A stretch of 64,000 bases of DNA from Kurthia zopfii (GTDB lineage: Bacteria > Bacillota > Bacilli > Bacillales_A > Planococcaceae): the NCBI RefSeq assembly GCF_003143955.1, contig NZ_QFVS01000005.1:1-64000 (forward strand), written 5' to 3'. The first letter of the stretch is position 1; every line of letters begins with the position of its first letter. A program made the translations under genes and the position numbers. This document shows, in pieces, positions 42,923 through 51,267 of this stretch. The notes under the pieces are model-generated. The model did no database searches, was not told the DNA's origin, and saw only the letters and a list, made by a program, of their open reading frames with translations.

Positions 42923-43906
42923 ATGAAAAAGTGGACATTCGCAGCAGTATTAATGTGTTTAGTATTAGCTTTAGCAGCTTGTGGTTCTAACAAGGACGAA
43001 AAATCAGGCGAGAAAAAAGGCGAAACAATCAAAGTAGAAAATAACTTCGGCGTATCAAATAAAGATGGTAGCTCAACAGAAACAGTTAAAAACACAGTGG
43101 AAGTACCAAAAGATGCTAAAAAAGTAGTAGCTTTCGATATGGGATTCTTAGATACTCTTGATGCACTTGGTCTTTCAGATCGCGTTGTAGGTATTCCTCA
43201 AAATGCAGTACCGGCTTACTTAAAAAAATACACTAGTTCTGAATACAAAAATCTTGGTGGTTTAAAAGAGCCTGATTTCGAAGCAGTAGCAGCTTTAAAC
43301 CCAGATGTAATCTTCATCTCTGGTCGTCAAGCCTCACTATTCAAAGAATTTAACGAAATCGCTCCAACAGTATTCGTAGGTGTAGATTCTACAGATTATA
43401 TGAAATCTTTCAAAGCAAACACTGAATTAGCGGGTAAAATCTTCAACAAAGAAGATGAAGTAAAAACTCAATTAGCAGCAATCGATACGAAAATTGCTGA
43501 TTTAAACAAAAAAGCAACAGCTTCTAAAGAAAAAGCTTTAATCGTTCTTGGTTCACAAGGTAGTCTAGGTGCTTTCGGTGCAGGCTCTCGTTTCGGTTTA
43601 ATCCATGACGTATTCGGCTTCGCTCAATCAGATAAGAAAATCGAAGTTGTACCACACGGACAAACAGTTACATCTGAGTACGTTTATGAGCAAAACCCAG
43701 ACATCCTTTTCGTAGTTGACCGTGATTCAGCAATCGGCGAAAAAACTTCAGTTAAAAAAGATCTAGAAAACGAATTAATTAAGAAAACAAATGCTTATAA
43801 AAACGGTAAAATCGTTTACCTTGATGCAGCAACTTGGTATTTAGCAGGTGGCGGTATTGAATCAGTTTCTAAAATGGTTGATGACGCAGCAAAAGGTTTA
43901 AAATAA
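42923..43906 (+). CDS. Siderophore-binding lipoprotein (YclQ-like)
   Basis: This 327-residue class III solute-binding lipoprotein has lipobox LALAAC (C20), a Lys/Asp/Gly-rich linker, and two lobes joined by a long helix: KKVVAFDMGFLDTLDALGL and AALNPDVIFISGRQ in lobe 1, GAGSRFGLIHDVFGF and YVYEQNPDILFVVDRD in lobe 2. YclQ of B. subtilis binds petrobactin and catecholates; this homologue probably binds a similar siderophore. It is the last gene of the operon, with a terminator after it. Confidence 0.92.
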   Translation: MKKWTFAAVLMCLVLALAACGSNKDEKSGEKKGETIKVENNFGVSNKDGSSTETVKNTVEVPKDAKKVVAFDMGFLDTLDALGLSDRVVGIPQNAVPAYLKKYTSSEYKNLGGLKEPDFEAVAALNPDVIFISGRQASLFKEFNEIAPTVFVGVDSTDYMKSFKANTELAGKIFNKEDEVKTQLAAIDTKIADLNKKATASKEKALIVLGSQGSLGAFGAGSRFGLIHDVFGFAQSDKKIEVVPHGQTVTSEYVYEQNPDILFVVDRDSAIGEKTSVKKDLENELIKKTNAYKNGKIVYLDAATWYLAGGGIESVSKMVDDAAKGLK

Positions 43907-43920
43907 TTATTTCTAATAAG

Positions 43921-43958
43921 AGCAAGGATTACATAAATATGTAGTCCTTGCTTTTTTA
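43921..43958 (+). terminator. Intrinsic terminator after the siderophore operon
   Basis: AGCAAGGATTAC (43921-43932) pairs with GTAGTCCTTGCT (43941-43952), followed by TTTTTT. Confidence 0.85.
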
Positions 43959-44034
43959 ATTCTTTCAAATATAGTACGCTATTGAAACAAGTATTACTGA
44001 ATATCGTTTACATGGTAGAGAAGGAAGTGACGGC

Positions 44035-44640
44035 ATGATAAAGAAAGGTTTGATTGGAATTGTTGGACTGGCAATATTTCTAACATTCGCATTCAACTTG
44101 AAATCCGATTGGGTTAAATCATTTGACCAATTGGGAATTGATACATTTAGAGGAAACTCATTTTTAGAGCCGTTTCATTATATTGGGGAGCCGATTTTCG
44201 TCGTGATTGTGGCGATTATTTTACTCGTATTCCTTTGGTTTAAAGCGCAAAATTTTCGAGCGATGATTTTTGCATTGATTACGATTGCTGGTGGGAATTT
44301 AATTAATACGACCGCGAAGAAAATTATTCAACGTGATCGACCAGATATCCCAGATCAATTAACGAGCTATAGTTTTCCATCAGGACATTCGATGACAGGT
44401 GCATTGTACTTGCTTACATTGGCATATTTATTAACAGAATTCCGTTCAACAGGTCAAAAAGTGTTCGCATACTTCATCGCGATTGGTTTAACGATTTGCG
44501 TCGGTCTTTCAAGAGTTGCTGGCATGCGCCATTATATTTCCGATGTCATTAGCGGTTGGTCGCTTGGCGTAGCGGTATTTATGGTAGCGGTCATCTGGTA
44601 CGAAAGAAGAAAAAGAACATTCGAATCACTACAAAAATAA
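44035..44640 (+). CDS. PAP2 family phosphatase
   Basis: This 201-residue, five-helix membrane protein has all three catalytic motifs of lipid phosphatases: KKIIQRDRP (motif 1), PSGHSMTG (motif 2, catalytic His) and SRVAGMRHYISDVISG (motif 3). It would dephosphorylate undecaprenyl pyrophosphate or phosphatidylglycerophosphate outside the membrane. RBS AGGAAGTGA precedes ATG. Confidence 0.88.
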   Translation: MIKKGLIGIVGLAIFLTFAFNLKSDWVKSFDQLGIDTFRGNSFLEPFHYIGEPIFVVIVAIILLVFLWFKAQNFRAMIFALITIAGGNLINTTAKKIIQRDRPDIPDQLTSYSFPSGHSMTGALYLLTLAYLLTEFRSTGQKVFAYFIAIGLTICVGLSRVAGMRHYISDVISGWSLGVAVFMVAVIWYERRKRTFESLQK

Positions 44641-44642
44641 AG

Positions 44643-44682
44643 AGGTGGAGTCGTATAAAAACTTATACGATTCCACCTTTTA
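44643..44682. terminator. Bidirectional terminator between PAP2 and MFS genes
   Basis: A 16-base arm (44643-44658) pairs with 44663-44678 with one G-U pair across a four-base loop, followed by TT-rich sequence on either strand. Confidence 0.85.
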
Positions 44683-45883
44683 TTTGTTTGCTTTCTTTCA
44701 TGTGTAAAATCCATGTTAATACGGCCCCAAAGATTAATGAACCGAGAATTAAAGTGATGACACCGTGCCAGCCACTTTGCATCCAAAATACACCGCCCAA
44801 GGTTCCACCTATACTTGAACCCGTGTAATAAAAGAAGAGGTAAAGGGAAGATGCTTGTGCCTTATCATGTGTCGCACGCGTACTAACCCAGCTACTCGCA
44901 ATGGAGTGTGAGCCGAAAAATCCGAAAGTAAATAAGGCGATGCCGAATAAAATGATAGCTAGATTATTCGTTAATGTAATCGTAGCGCCGAAAGTCATTA
45001 ATAAAATACCCCCGAATAGAATCGGGAATTTGCCAAACTGATCCGCTAATTTGCCCATCCAAGTGGAACTAACTGTACCGACTAAGTAGATGATGAAAAT
45101 ACTGCCGACAACCGTTTGACTTAAATTAAATGGAGGCTCTATTAGCAAGAAGCTTACATAGTTATACAATGTGACGAATGAACCCATCAGTGTGAAACCG
45201 ATACCGAATAATAGTAATAGAAAAGGATCTTTTAAATGCGAGAATAGAGAATTTACTAAAGGTTTGAAAGCGAGCTTTTCTGCTTTGAAATTTTTCGAAG
45301 CAGGTAGTAAAAAATAGAATGCGACAGCGACGATTAAACTCAATACACCAATCGTTAACATGGCGATATGCCAATTGAATACGTCACTGACAGAACCCAT
45401 TATGACGCGCCCCGCAAGTCCGCCAATGGAATTTCCGCTAATATAAAGCCCCATCGCAATGCCTAAACTCGATGGTTCGATTTCTTCTCCTAAATACGCC
45501 ATCGCAATTGCAGGTAGCCCGGCAAATACAACACCTTGAATTATGCGCAATGTTAAAAGGGATTCGAATGAAGGAGCGAAAGCAATGGCAATCGATAAAA
45601 TCGCAACAGCAACCATGGAGAAAGTCATGATGTTTTTACGTCCCCATGCTTCGGAAAGTGAACCAACAACTAACATGCAGACCGCTAATGCCAAAGTAGT
45701 AAGTGATAGTGTAAGGGAAGCAGTAGCTGGCGATACATGAAATGTTCCTGAAATAACAGGTAGTACTGGTTGAGTCATATATAAGTTTGCGTATGTACTA
45801 AATGCACCCGCAAATAAAGCTAAAGTTGTGAACCGAAATGCGCGCGTTCCTCTTTTTATAGAACCGATGTGAAGGACCTCCAA
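44663..45883 (-). CDS. MFS transporter, drug/sugar-efflux type
   Basis: This is a 406-residue 12-helix MFS protein with signature loop GSLSEAWGRKN between helices 2 and 3 and SSWVSTRATHDKAQASSLYLFFYYTG late in the sequence, like the YnfM/AraJ-type efflux group. The start is doubtful. The frame begins at TTG 45883, but GGAGGT (45881-45876) begins within that codon; seven bases after it comes the in-frame codon ATC (45868), not a normal start. It is divergent from a LysR regulator that probably controls it. Substrate unknown. Confidence 0.85.
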   Translation of the reverse strand: MEVLHIGSIKRGTRAFRFTTLALFAGAFSTYANLYMTQPVLPVISGTFHVSPATASLTLSLTTLALAVCMLVVGSLSEAWGRKNIMTFSMVAVAILSIAIAFAPSFESLLTLRIIQGVVFAGLPAIAMAYLGEEIEPSSLGIAMGLYISGNSIGGLAGRVIMGSVSDVFNWHIAMLTIGVLSLIVAVAFYFLLPASKNFKAEKLAFKPLVNSLFSHLKDPFLLLLFGIGFTLMGSFVTLYNYVSFLLIEPPFNLSQTVVGSIFIIYLVGTVSSTWMGKLADQFGKFPILFGGILLMTFGATITLTNNLAIILFGIALFTFGFFGSHSIASSWVSTRATHDKAQASSLYLFFYYTGSSIGGTLGGVFWMQSGWHGVITLILGSLIFGAVLTWILHMKESKQIKGGIV

Positions 45884-45985
45884 TTGAAAGTAATTGTAAC
45901 TCTAGTATAGTGATGTATAATTAATAAAAACAATTTATTGTATCGATAAAATTGATTCGATTTGGTTATGAATGGAGTGATTCAT

Positions 45986-46864
45986 TTGGATTTACAACAA
46001 TTGAAGTATTTTCAAACAGTAGCGCGCATGGAACATATGACGAAGGCTTCTGAAAAATTGAATATTTCTCAACCAGCATTGAGTAAAGCGATTGAGCGAT
46101 TAGAAGGAGAGATTGGTGCGCCACTATTTGATCGAGTCGGTAGGTCTATCCGTTTGAACCGCTTTGGCCGGATATTTTTAGAGAGAACATTGCCACTTAC
46201 GACGATTTTCGAAGAAGCAAAACAAGAAATACAAGATTTACAATCACCTAATTCAGGGACGGTTTTTGTCGGATTTACGCATTCAATGGGGACACAAATC
46301 CTTTCGAAAATGGTAAGATTATTTCAGCAAAAAAATCCGAATATTCAATTTGAATTTATTCAGCGAAATTCCCAACATCTTTTAGAAGATTTAAGTGAAG
46401 GGAAGTGCGATCTCTGCCTCACGCCTTTAGTAGATACCGAATTAAATATCGAATGGCAAGGTTTATGGAATGAAGAAGTGTATGTCGTCGTGCCAGCAAA
46501 TCATCCATTAGCGATGAAAGAAGCCATTTTTATTAAAGAAATTGCGGAAGAACCAATCATAACGATTAAAGAAGGAAACTCGCTCCGACAAATTCAAACA
46601 AAAGCATTCGCGCATGCAGGGATCACACCGAATATTGTTTTTGAAGGAGAGGAGTTTCATACGGTCGCAAGTTTTGTAGAAGCTGGATTCGGGGTAGGTT
46701 TATTACCAAGCCTTCATAAATTAGATGGCTATCATGTGAAGCGACTTTCAATCAAAGATTTTCAATGTGAAAGACAATTAGGAATCGTTACAATGAAAAA
46801 TCGTTACTTACCAGAAGTAGCGAAGAAATTTATGCAGTTTATAAATGAACATTTAGAAAAATAA
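45986..46864 (+). CDS. LysR-family regulator (divergent from MFS transporter)
   Basis: This 292-residue LysR protein begins MDLQQLKYFQTVARMEHMTKAS, the usual start. Its HTH is ASEKLNISQPALSKAIERLEGEIG. The effector domain starts near residue 90. TTG 45986 follows GGAGTG by six bases; an upstream in-frame TTG at 45962 lies before that RBS and is rejected. It sits 102 bases from the divergent MFS gene and upstream of a ZIP transporter gene 11 bases away, with which it may be cotranscribed. Confidence 0.88.
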   Translation: MDLQQLKYFQTVARMEHMTKASEKLNISQPALSKAIERLEGEIGAPLFDRVGRSIRLNRFGRIFLERTLPLTTIFEEAKQEIQDLQSPNSGTVFVGFTHSMGTQILSKMVRLFQQKNPNIQFEFIQRNSQHLLEDLSEGKCDLCLTPLVDTELNIEWQGLWNEEVYVVVPANHPLAMKEAIFIKEIAEEPIITIKEGNSLRQIQTKAFAHAGITPNIVFEGEEFHTVASFVEAGFGVGLLPSLHKLDGYHVKRLSIKDFQCERQLGIVTMKNRYLPEVAKKFMQFINEHLEK

Positions 46865-46875
46865 GAGGTGAATTC

Positions 46876-47685
46876 GTGGATTCAACAGTCATATATGCAC
46901 TTTTGCTAACGCTCTTTGCAGGTTTAGCAACAGGTGTCGGAAGTTTAGTTGCATTTTTTACATCGAGAACGAATACGAAATTTCTATCTTTCGCATTAGG
47001 ATTTTCAGCGGGGGTTATGATCTATGTGTCACTCGTTGAAATATTCGTCAAAGCGAAAGATTCATTAACAGCAAGTCTGGGTGATACGAAAGGTTACGCA
47101 TTCACAGTGCTTGGATTTTTCGGAGGTATGTTATTAATCGCATTGATTGACCGATTAATTCCAAAAGGCGAAAATCCACATGAAGTGAAGAAAGTTGAAG
47201 CATTACAACAGGAACCAACAGCAGCAGAGTTTGCAAAACTGAAAAAAATGGGTGTTTTTACGGCGTTGGCAATTGCGATTCATAATTTCCCAGAAGGAAT
47301 CGCCACTTTCATGTCAGCGATTGAAAGCCCACAACTCGGATTAGCGATAGCAATCGCTGTAGCCATCCACAACATACCAGAGGGAATAGCAGTTGCCGTA
47401 CCAATCTATTACGCGACAGGCGACCGTAAAAAGGCGTTTAAGCTATCATTCTTATCAGGATTGTCCGAACCAGTTGGTGCAGTAGCCGCTTATTTAATAT
47501 TAATGCCATTTTTAACAGATACAATGTTCGGCATTATTTTTGCAGGGGTAGCAGGGATTATGGTATTCATCTCACTCGATGAATTACTCCCAGCAGCAAG
47601 AGAATATGATGAAACACATACATCAATTTACGGTGTCGTCGTCGGTATGATGGTCATGGCAGCGAGTTTAGTGTTGTTAGCGTAG
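46876..47685 (+). CDS. ZIP family metal transporter (ZupT-like)
   Basis: This 269-residue, eight-helix transporter has the paired ZIP motifs in helices 4 and 5: AIHNFPEGIATF and AIHNIPEGIAVAVP, with histidine/glutamate metal ligands. The charged loop with HEVKKVE is short. It would import zinc or related divalent ions. It starts at GTG 46876 behind GAGGTGA. It follows the LysR gene by 11 bases, an odd pairing that may reflect simple cotranscription. Confidence 0.9.
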   Translation: MDSTVIYALLLTLFAGLATGVGSLVAFFTSRTNTKFLSFALGFSAGVMIYVSLVEIFVKAKDSLTASLGDTKGYAFTVLGFFGGMLLIALIDRLIPKGENPHEVKKVEALQQEPTAAEFAKLKKMGVFTALAIAIHNFPEGIATFMSAIESPQLGLAIAIAVAIHNIPEGIAVAVPIYYATGDRKKAFKLSFLSGLSEPVGAVAAYLILMPFLTDTMFGIIFAGVAGIMVFISLDELLPAAREYDETHTSIYGVVVGMMVMAASLVLLA

Positions 47686-47695
47686 GAGGGAAATA

Positions 47696-47833
47696 ATGAT
47701 GAGTAAAAATGAGAAATATCCAATGTGTCATATTTATGGACAGAAGGATTGGCATGATGAAGTAAGTGAAGAAGCTGGTAAAGTAGATAAAGCGTTTGAA
47801 TTACTCCCGAATAAAATAAAACAACTTGATTAA
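47696..47833 (+). CDS. Small hypothetical protein, 45 aa
   Basis: This short ORF has RBS AGGAGGG five bases before ATG ATG (either codon may start; 45 or 44 residues). The product is hydrophilic and charged, with one CH pair (YPMCHIYGQKDWHDE) that could bind a metal, and a Lys/Leu-rich C-terminus. It lies ten bases after the ZIP transporter gene and before a strong terminator, so it is probably the last gene of that unit. Function unknown. Confidence 0.55.
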   Translation: MMSKNEKYPMCHIYGQKDWHDEVSEEAGKVDKAFELLPNKIKQLD

Positions 47834-47836
47834 ATA

Positions 47837-47884
47837 AAAAATAGCCAAGTGATTCGAAGTTAAGAATCACTTGGCTATTTCTTT
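47837..47884. terminator. Bidirectional terminator between the small gene and ywnB-like gene
   Basis: A 17-base arm (47839-47855) pairs perfectly with 47864-47880. Confidence 0.9.
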
Positions 47885-47886
47885 TA

Positions 47887-48513
47887 TTATTTCGAGCCGA
47901 CTGTGAAGCGTTTTTGAATGAATTGACCGTTCATCGCTTCGTTTATTAAGGCAATTGCGAAGTCAGCGTAAGAAATGTAGCTATCGCCATTTGCGTTCAC
48001 AAGTAAGTGGTCTTCTCCTAAGACGAATTCGCCAGTACGAGCGCCTTCCGCATCAAAGAATGCAGATGGACTTACGAAAGTCCAATTGATCGAAGAAGCT
48101 TTTAAATCTTCAAGGTTTGCTGCTTGATTAGAAGCTGTTGGAACGAATTCTGCTGGGAAGTCAGGTGTATCCACAACTTTGATTGTTTTCGCTTCGTCAA
48201 CGAATAATGAACCTGCACCACCAACAACGATTAAACGAGTTGATGAGCCGTTTAAAATATCGATTAAATGTTTACCAACAACCACATGTAGTTCTTCATG
48301 GCCAAAAGGTGCGCCAAATGCATTGATGACAACATCAAATTGATTCAAATCTTCACTTGTTAAAGATAATACTTCTTTCTCGATTGCTGGAATTTCAACC
48401 TGTAGTTTTGAAGCGTCACGTACGATTGCTGTAACATCGAATTTATTTAAAAGTGCTTCTGCGACAATTTTTTGACCTGCTTTACCTGTTGCTCCGATTA
48501 CTGCGATTTTCAT
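47887..48513 (-). CDS. NAD(P)-binding SDR-like protein (YwnB-like)
   Basis: This 208-residue protein has an N-terminal Rossmann motif (KIAVIGATGKAGQKIVAEAL) and lacks the classical YxxxK catalytic pair, as in NmrA/YwnB-type atypical SDRs. Segments RLIVVGGAGSLFVDE and INWTFVSPSAFFDAEG fit the family. B. subtilis YwnB neighbours YwnA as here. A 7-5-7 palindrome (48533-48551) sits immediately upstream, shared with the regulator gene. RBS AGGAGG precedes ATG. Confidence 0.85.
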   Translation of the reverse strand: MKIAVIGATGKAGQKIVAEALLNKFDVTAIVRDASKLQVEIPAIEKEVLSLTSEDLNQFDVVINAFGAPFGHEELHVVVGKHLIDILNGSSTRLIVVGGAGSLFVDEAKTIKVVDTPDFPAEFVPTASNQAANLEDLKASSINWTFVSPSAFFDAEGARTGEFVLGEDHLLVNANGDSYISYADFAIALINEAMNGQFIQKRFTVGSK

Positions 48514-48532
48514 AATAATTCCTCCTAGTAGT

Positions 48533-48551
48533 TGTAACTTATTTAGTTACA
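48533..48551. promoter_or_regulatory. Palindromic operator before the ywnB-like gene
   Basis: TGTAACT-TATTT-AGTTACA is a perfect 7-5-7 inverted repeat, 20 bases before the ywnB-like start. The same design (TGTAACC-ATTAT-AGTTACA) recurs at 49019-49037. Confidence 0.75.
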
Positions 48552-48584
48552 GGCGTGGTGAAAAAAATCTTCTCAAAAAATTAT

Positions 48585-49001
48585 TCATTCTGAGAAGAGT
48601 TGCTCGACTAAATCAGCCAATGTTTTCTTTTTCAATTCATTTTCCATCGCTTGTTGTACATCTGCATAAACAACTTCTAATGTATGCTCGATTCTTTTGC
48701 CGACTGGACAGTCCGGATTGGGATGCTCATGAATGGCGAAAAGTTCTTCCGGTGCATTGATGGCACGATACACGTCTAGTAGCTGTATGTCTTTCGGCTC
48801 TTTCGTTAAAGAATAGCCTGCAATACCTGGGGAAGATTGAATTAATCCTGCTTTCTTCAAAAGGCTACTAATGCGTCGGATGACAACGGGGTTCGTATTT
48901 ACACTGCCAGCAATATAATCTGACGTTAAAATATTCGAATCCTTTGTAGTAGCGACTAAAGAGAGAATATGAATTGCAACTGAAAAACGACTATTAACCA
49001 T
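48585..49001 (-). CDS. Rrf2-family transcriptional regulator (YwnA-like)
   Basis: This 138-residue Rrf2 protein has the N-terminal winged HTH (SRFSVAIHILSLVATTKD..., SVNTNPVVIRRISSLLKKAGLI) and a short helical dimerisation tail. It has one cysteine (in HPNPDCPVGKRIE), which could be redox active; the three-cysteine iron-sulfur cluster set of IscR/NsrR is absent. ATG 49001 follows AGGTGG; a GTG further upstream (49013) lies before that RBS. Auto-regulation is suggested by the operator 18 bases upstream of the start codon. Target is probably the adjacent ywnB-like gene. Confidence 0.88.
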   Translation of the reverse strand: MVNSRFSVAIHILSLVATTKDSNILTSDYIAGSVNTNPVVIRRISSLLKKAGLIQSSPGIAGYSLTKEPKDIQLLDVYRAINAPEELFAIHEHPNPDCPVGKRIEHTLEVVYADVQQAMENELKKKTLADLVEQLFSE

Positions 49002-49018
49002 TTTCCACACCACCTATT

Positions 49019-49037
49019 TGTAACCATTATAGTTACA
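49019..49037. promoter_or_regulatory. Palindromic operator before the ywnA-like regulator
   Basis: TGTAACC-ATTAT-AGTTACA is the same 7-5-7 design as at 48533-48551 with one mismatch. It lies just before the regulator's RBS. Confidence 0.75.
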
Positions 49038-49095
49038 GGTGAAAAAGAAGTCAAGAAAAAGAGAATCAACGAATGAATCGTGATTCTCTAAAAGG

Positions 49096-49998
49096 TTATT
49101 CAGTTACTGTAACTTGGATGCCAGCATCATCAATTGATACGGCTTTAATATCGTAATCTGGTAGATGAGGCTTCATTTTAGTTACAAGTTCGTCCACTTT
49201 TGAACGATCGACAAGCGAGATGACAGTTGGACCTGCACCACTAATCGAAGTTCCGAATGCACCGTAGTCTTTCGTAAGCGTACGGATTAGTTCGTAATTT
49301 GGAATTAGTTTTGCTCGGAATGGTTCATGGAATAAATCTGCTTCCATAAATTTACCGGCAGTAGCATAGTCGTGTTTTAAAAGGGAAGCAGTTAATAAAT
49401 TGCCATATGAACTGGCGTGAACAGCGTATCCTTTTTCGTATGAATCAGGTAATGCTTTTCGCGCTTCAGCCGTTTTCAACTCAACATTTGGAATGAAAAC
49501 TGCAAATGCAGCATCCAATTTTTTCTCATTTAAAATATGAAGTTCACCATCGGGCAATGTAGCACCAATTGTTAATCCACCGCATACAGAAGCAGTAGCA
49601 TTATCAGGATGCCCTTCAATTTCAGATGATAAATTACACTTATCTTGTTCCGTCAGTTGTAAATCGCAAACAACATTTACTAACTCGATCGCAGCGACAA
49701 TCGCAGATGCACTACTGCCTAATCCACGAGCGAGTGGTAGCTCACTATACATATCTACCTGACAAGCTGGCAAAGTTACTTCATAGCGCTCTGCAACTTG
49801 TTTGGCAACTGTATAAACTAAATGTTCTTCCACTTCAATGACTTCAGGAAGATGTACAGAGTGATGGTTGAAAGACCAACTGTCAGCAATTTGTACATCA
49901 AGTTTTAAATAAAGACCTAATGCAAGCCCAATCGAGTCAAATCCCGGTCCTAGATTTGCTGTACTTCCTGGAACGGAAATGGACCATTTTTTACTCAC
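49096..49998 (-). CDS. thrB: Homoserine kinase
   Basis: This 300-residue GHMP kinase phosphorylates homoserine for threonine synthesis. It has the N-terminal [18 protein letters not shown] motif, the ATP-binding [21 protein letters not shown] block, and the C-terminal [15 protein letters not shown] motif. It overlaps thrC by four bases (ATGA-type), as expected for the thrC-thrB pair. No hom gene is adjacent. Confidence 0.95.
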   Translation of the reverse strand: MSKKWSISVPGSTANLGPGFDSIGLALGLYLKLDVQIADSWSFNHHSVHLPEVIEVEEHLVYTVAKQVAERYEVTLPACQVDMYSELPLARGLGSSASAIVAAIELVNVVCDLQLTEQDKCNLSSEIEGHPDNATASVCGGLTIGATLPDGELHILNEKKLDAAFAVFIPNVELKTAEARKALPDSYEKGYAVHASSYGNLLTASLLKHDYATAGKFMEADLFHEPFRAKLIPNYELIRTLTKDYGAFGTSISGAGPTVISLVDRSKVDELVTKMKPHLPDYDIKAVSIDDAGIQVTVTE

Positions 49999-51047
49999 AG
50001 AACACCCTCGATATATTCGCGGATTTTCGATTCATCATTCGGTAAAGATACCATGTCGACAGTTGAAGCAGAAACAGCTGTATCAGGATCTTTTAGTCCA
50101 TTACCTGTAAGAATCGCAACAACTTTACTACCTTTAGGAATAGAGCCGTTTGCAACAGATTGGATAACACCTGCAACAGAAGCAGCTGAACCTGGTTCTG
50201 CAAATACGCCTTCTTTTGAAGCGATTAAGCGGTAAGCATTTAAAATTTCTTCATCCGTTACTGCAGCAATTTTACCGTTTGATTCGTCACGAGCAGCTTC
50301 AGCTAAATGCCAGCTTGCTGGGTTACCGATACGGATTGCAGTAGCGACAGTTTCTGGGTGAGCAATTGGTGCGCCTTGTACGATGGCAGCAGCACCTTCC
50401 GCTTCAAAACCGAACATCTTCGGTAAAGCAGTACCTTTTTTCTGGTTATATTCTTTGAAGCCCTTCCAATATGCGCTAATATTACCCGCATTACCAACAG
50501 GAATTGCCAATACGTCTGGCGCTTGGCCTAATTGATCGCAAATTTCGAAAGCAGCTGTTTTTTGACCTTCAAGACGGTATGGATTTACCGAGTTTACAAG
50601 CGCAACATCTGTTGTTTCAGAAATATCGCGAACGGCTTGTAAAGCTTCATCAAAGTTTCCGTCAATTTCAATGATTTTGGCGCCATACATATAAGCTTGT
50701 GCTAATTTACCTGCAGCTACTTTCCCTTTAGGAATAACAACAAGTGATTGAATTCCTGCGCGAGCAGCGTATGCAGCAGCAGCGGCAGAAGTGTTACCTG
50801 TAGAAGCACAGATGACACATTTACTACCTTCTTCAATCGCTTTTGCAACAGCCATAACCATGCCGCGGTCTTTAAATGAGCCGGTTGGATTTAATCCCTC
50901 ATATTTTACATGTAGGTCGATTCCTAACTCTTTTGATAGGGTATCTAAATGAATAAGAGGTGTATTTCCCTCATGTAAAGTAAGTAATGGTGTATTGTCG
51001 TTCACTGGTAAAAATTCTTTATATTCTTGGATTAAACCTTTCCACAT
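49995..51047 (-). CDS. thrC: Threonine synthase
   Basis: This 350-residue PLP enzyme converts phosphohomoserine to threonine. The PLP lysine lies in [18 protein letters not shown] and the phosphate-binding loop is [14 protein letters not shown]. It is the shorter class I Bacillus-type enzyme. It starts 51047 with GGAG ahead and heads the thrC-thrB unit. No T-box is visible in its short leader. Confidence 0.95.
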   Translation of the reverse strand: MWKGLIQEYKEFLPVNDNTPLLTLHEGNTPLIHLDTLSKELGIDLHVKYEGLNPTGSFKDRGMVMAVAKAIEEGSKCVICASTGNTSAAAAAYAARAGIQSLVVIPKGKVAAGKLAQAYMYGAKIIEIDGNFDEALQAVRDISETTDVALVNSVNPYRLEGQKTAAFEICDQLGQAPDVLAIPVGNAGNISAYWKGFKEYNQKKGTALPKMFGFEAEGAAAIVQGAPIAHPETVATAIRIGNPASWHLAEAARDESNGKIAAVTDEEILNAYRLIASKEGVFAEPGSAASVAGVIQSVANGSIPKGSKVVAILTGNGLKDPDTAVSASTVDMVSLPNDESKIREYIEGVL

Positions 51048-51199
51048 ATGAATGATCTCCTTTTTTGTACGTTCTTTTCATTTCAGCTGTTCTTCTTAAA
51101 AGGACAACTGTTTTTCTATAAAAGACATTTTAACGTACTTTGGAAGATATATCTATAGTAAAAGGTAAATTTTCGGAACAATTTGAATTTGTAAAGATA

Positions 51200-51228
51200 T
51201 TGTCACATCGTTTGAAAAGTTGTATAGT
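51200..51228 (+). promoter_or_regulatory. Promoter of the niaP-like gene
   Basis: TTGTCA (51200-51205), a 17-base spacer and TATAGT (51223-51228). Confidence 0.7.
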
Positions 51229-51267
51229 ATTGTACAGACTAGTGACAAGACACATGGAGGGTTCAAA

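Noticed and set aside
51048-51199. T-box or amino-acid riboswitch before thrC
   Set aside because: The leader is short and contains no T-box sequence, specifier stem or antiterminator; only the RBS is clear.
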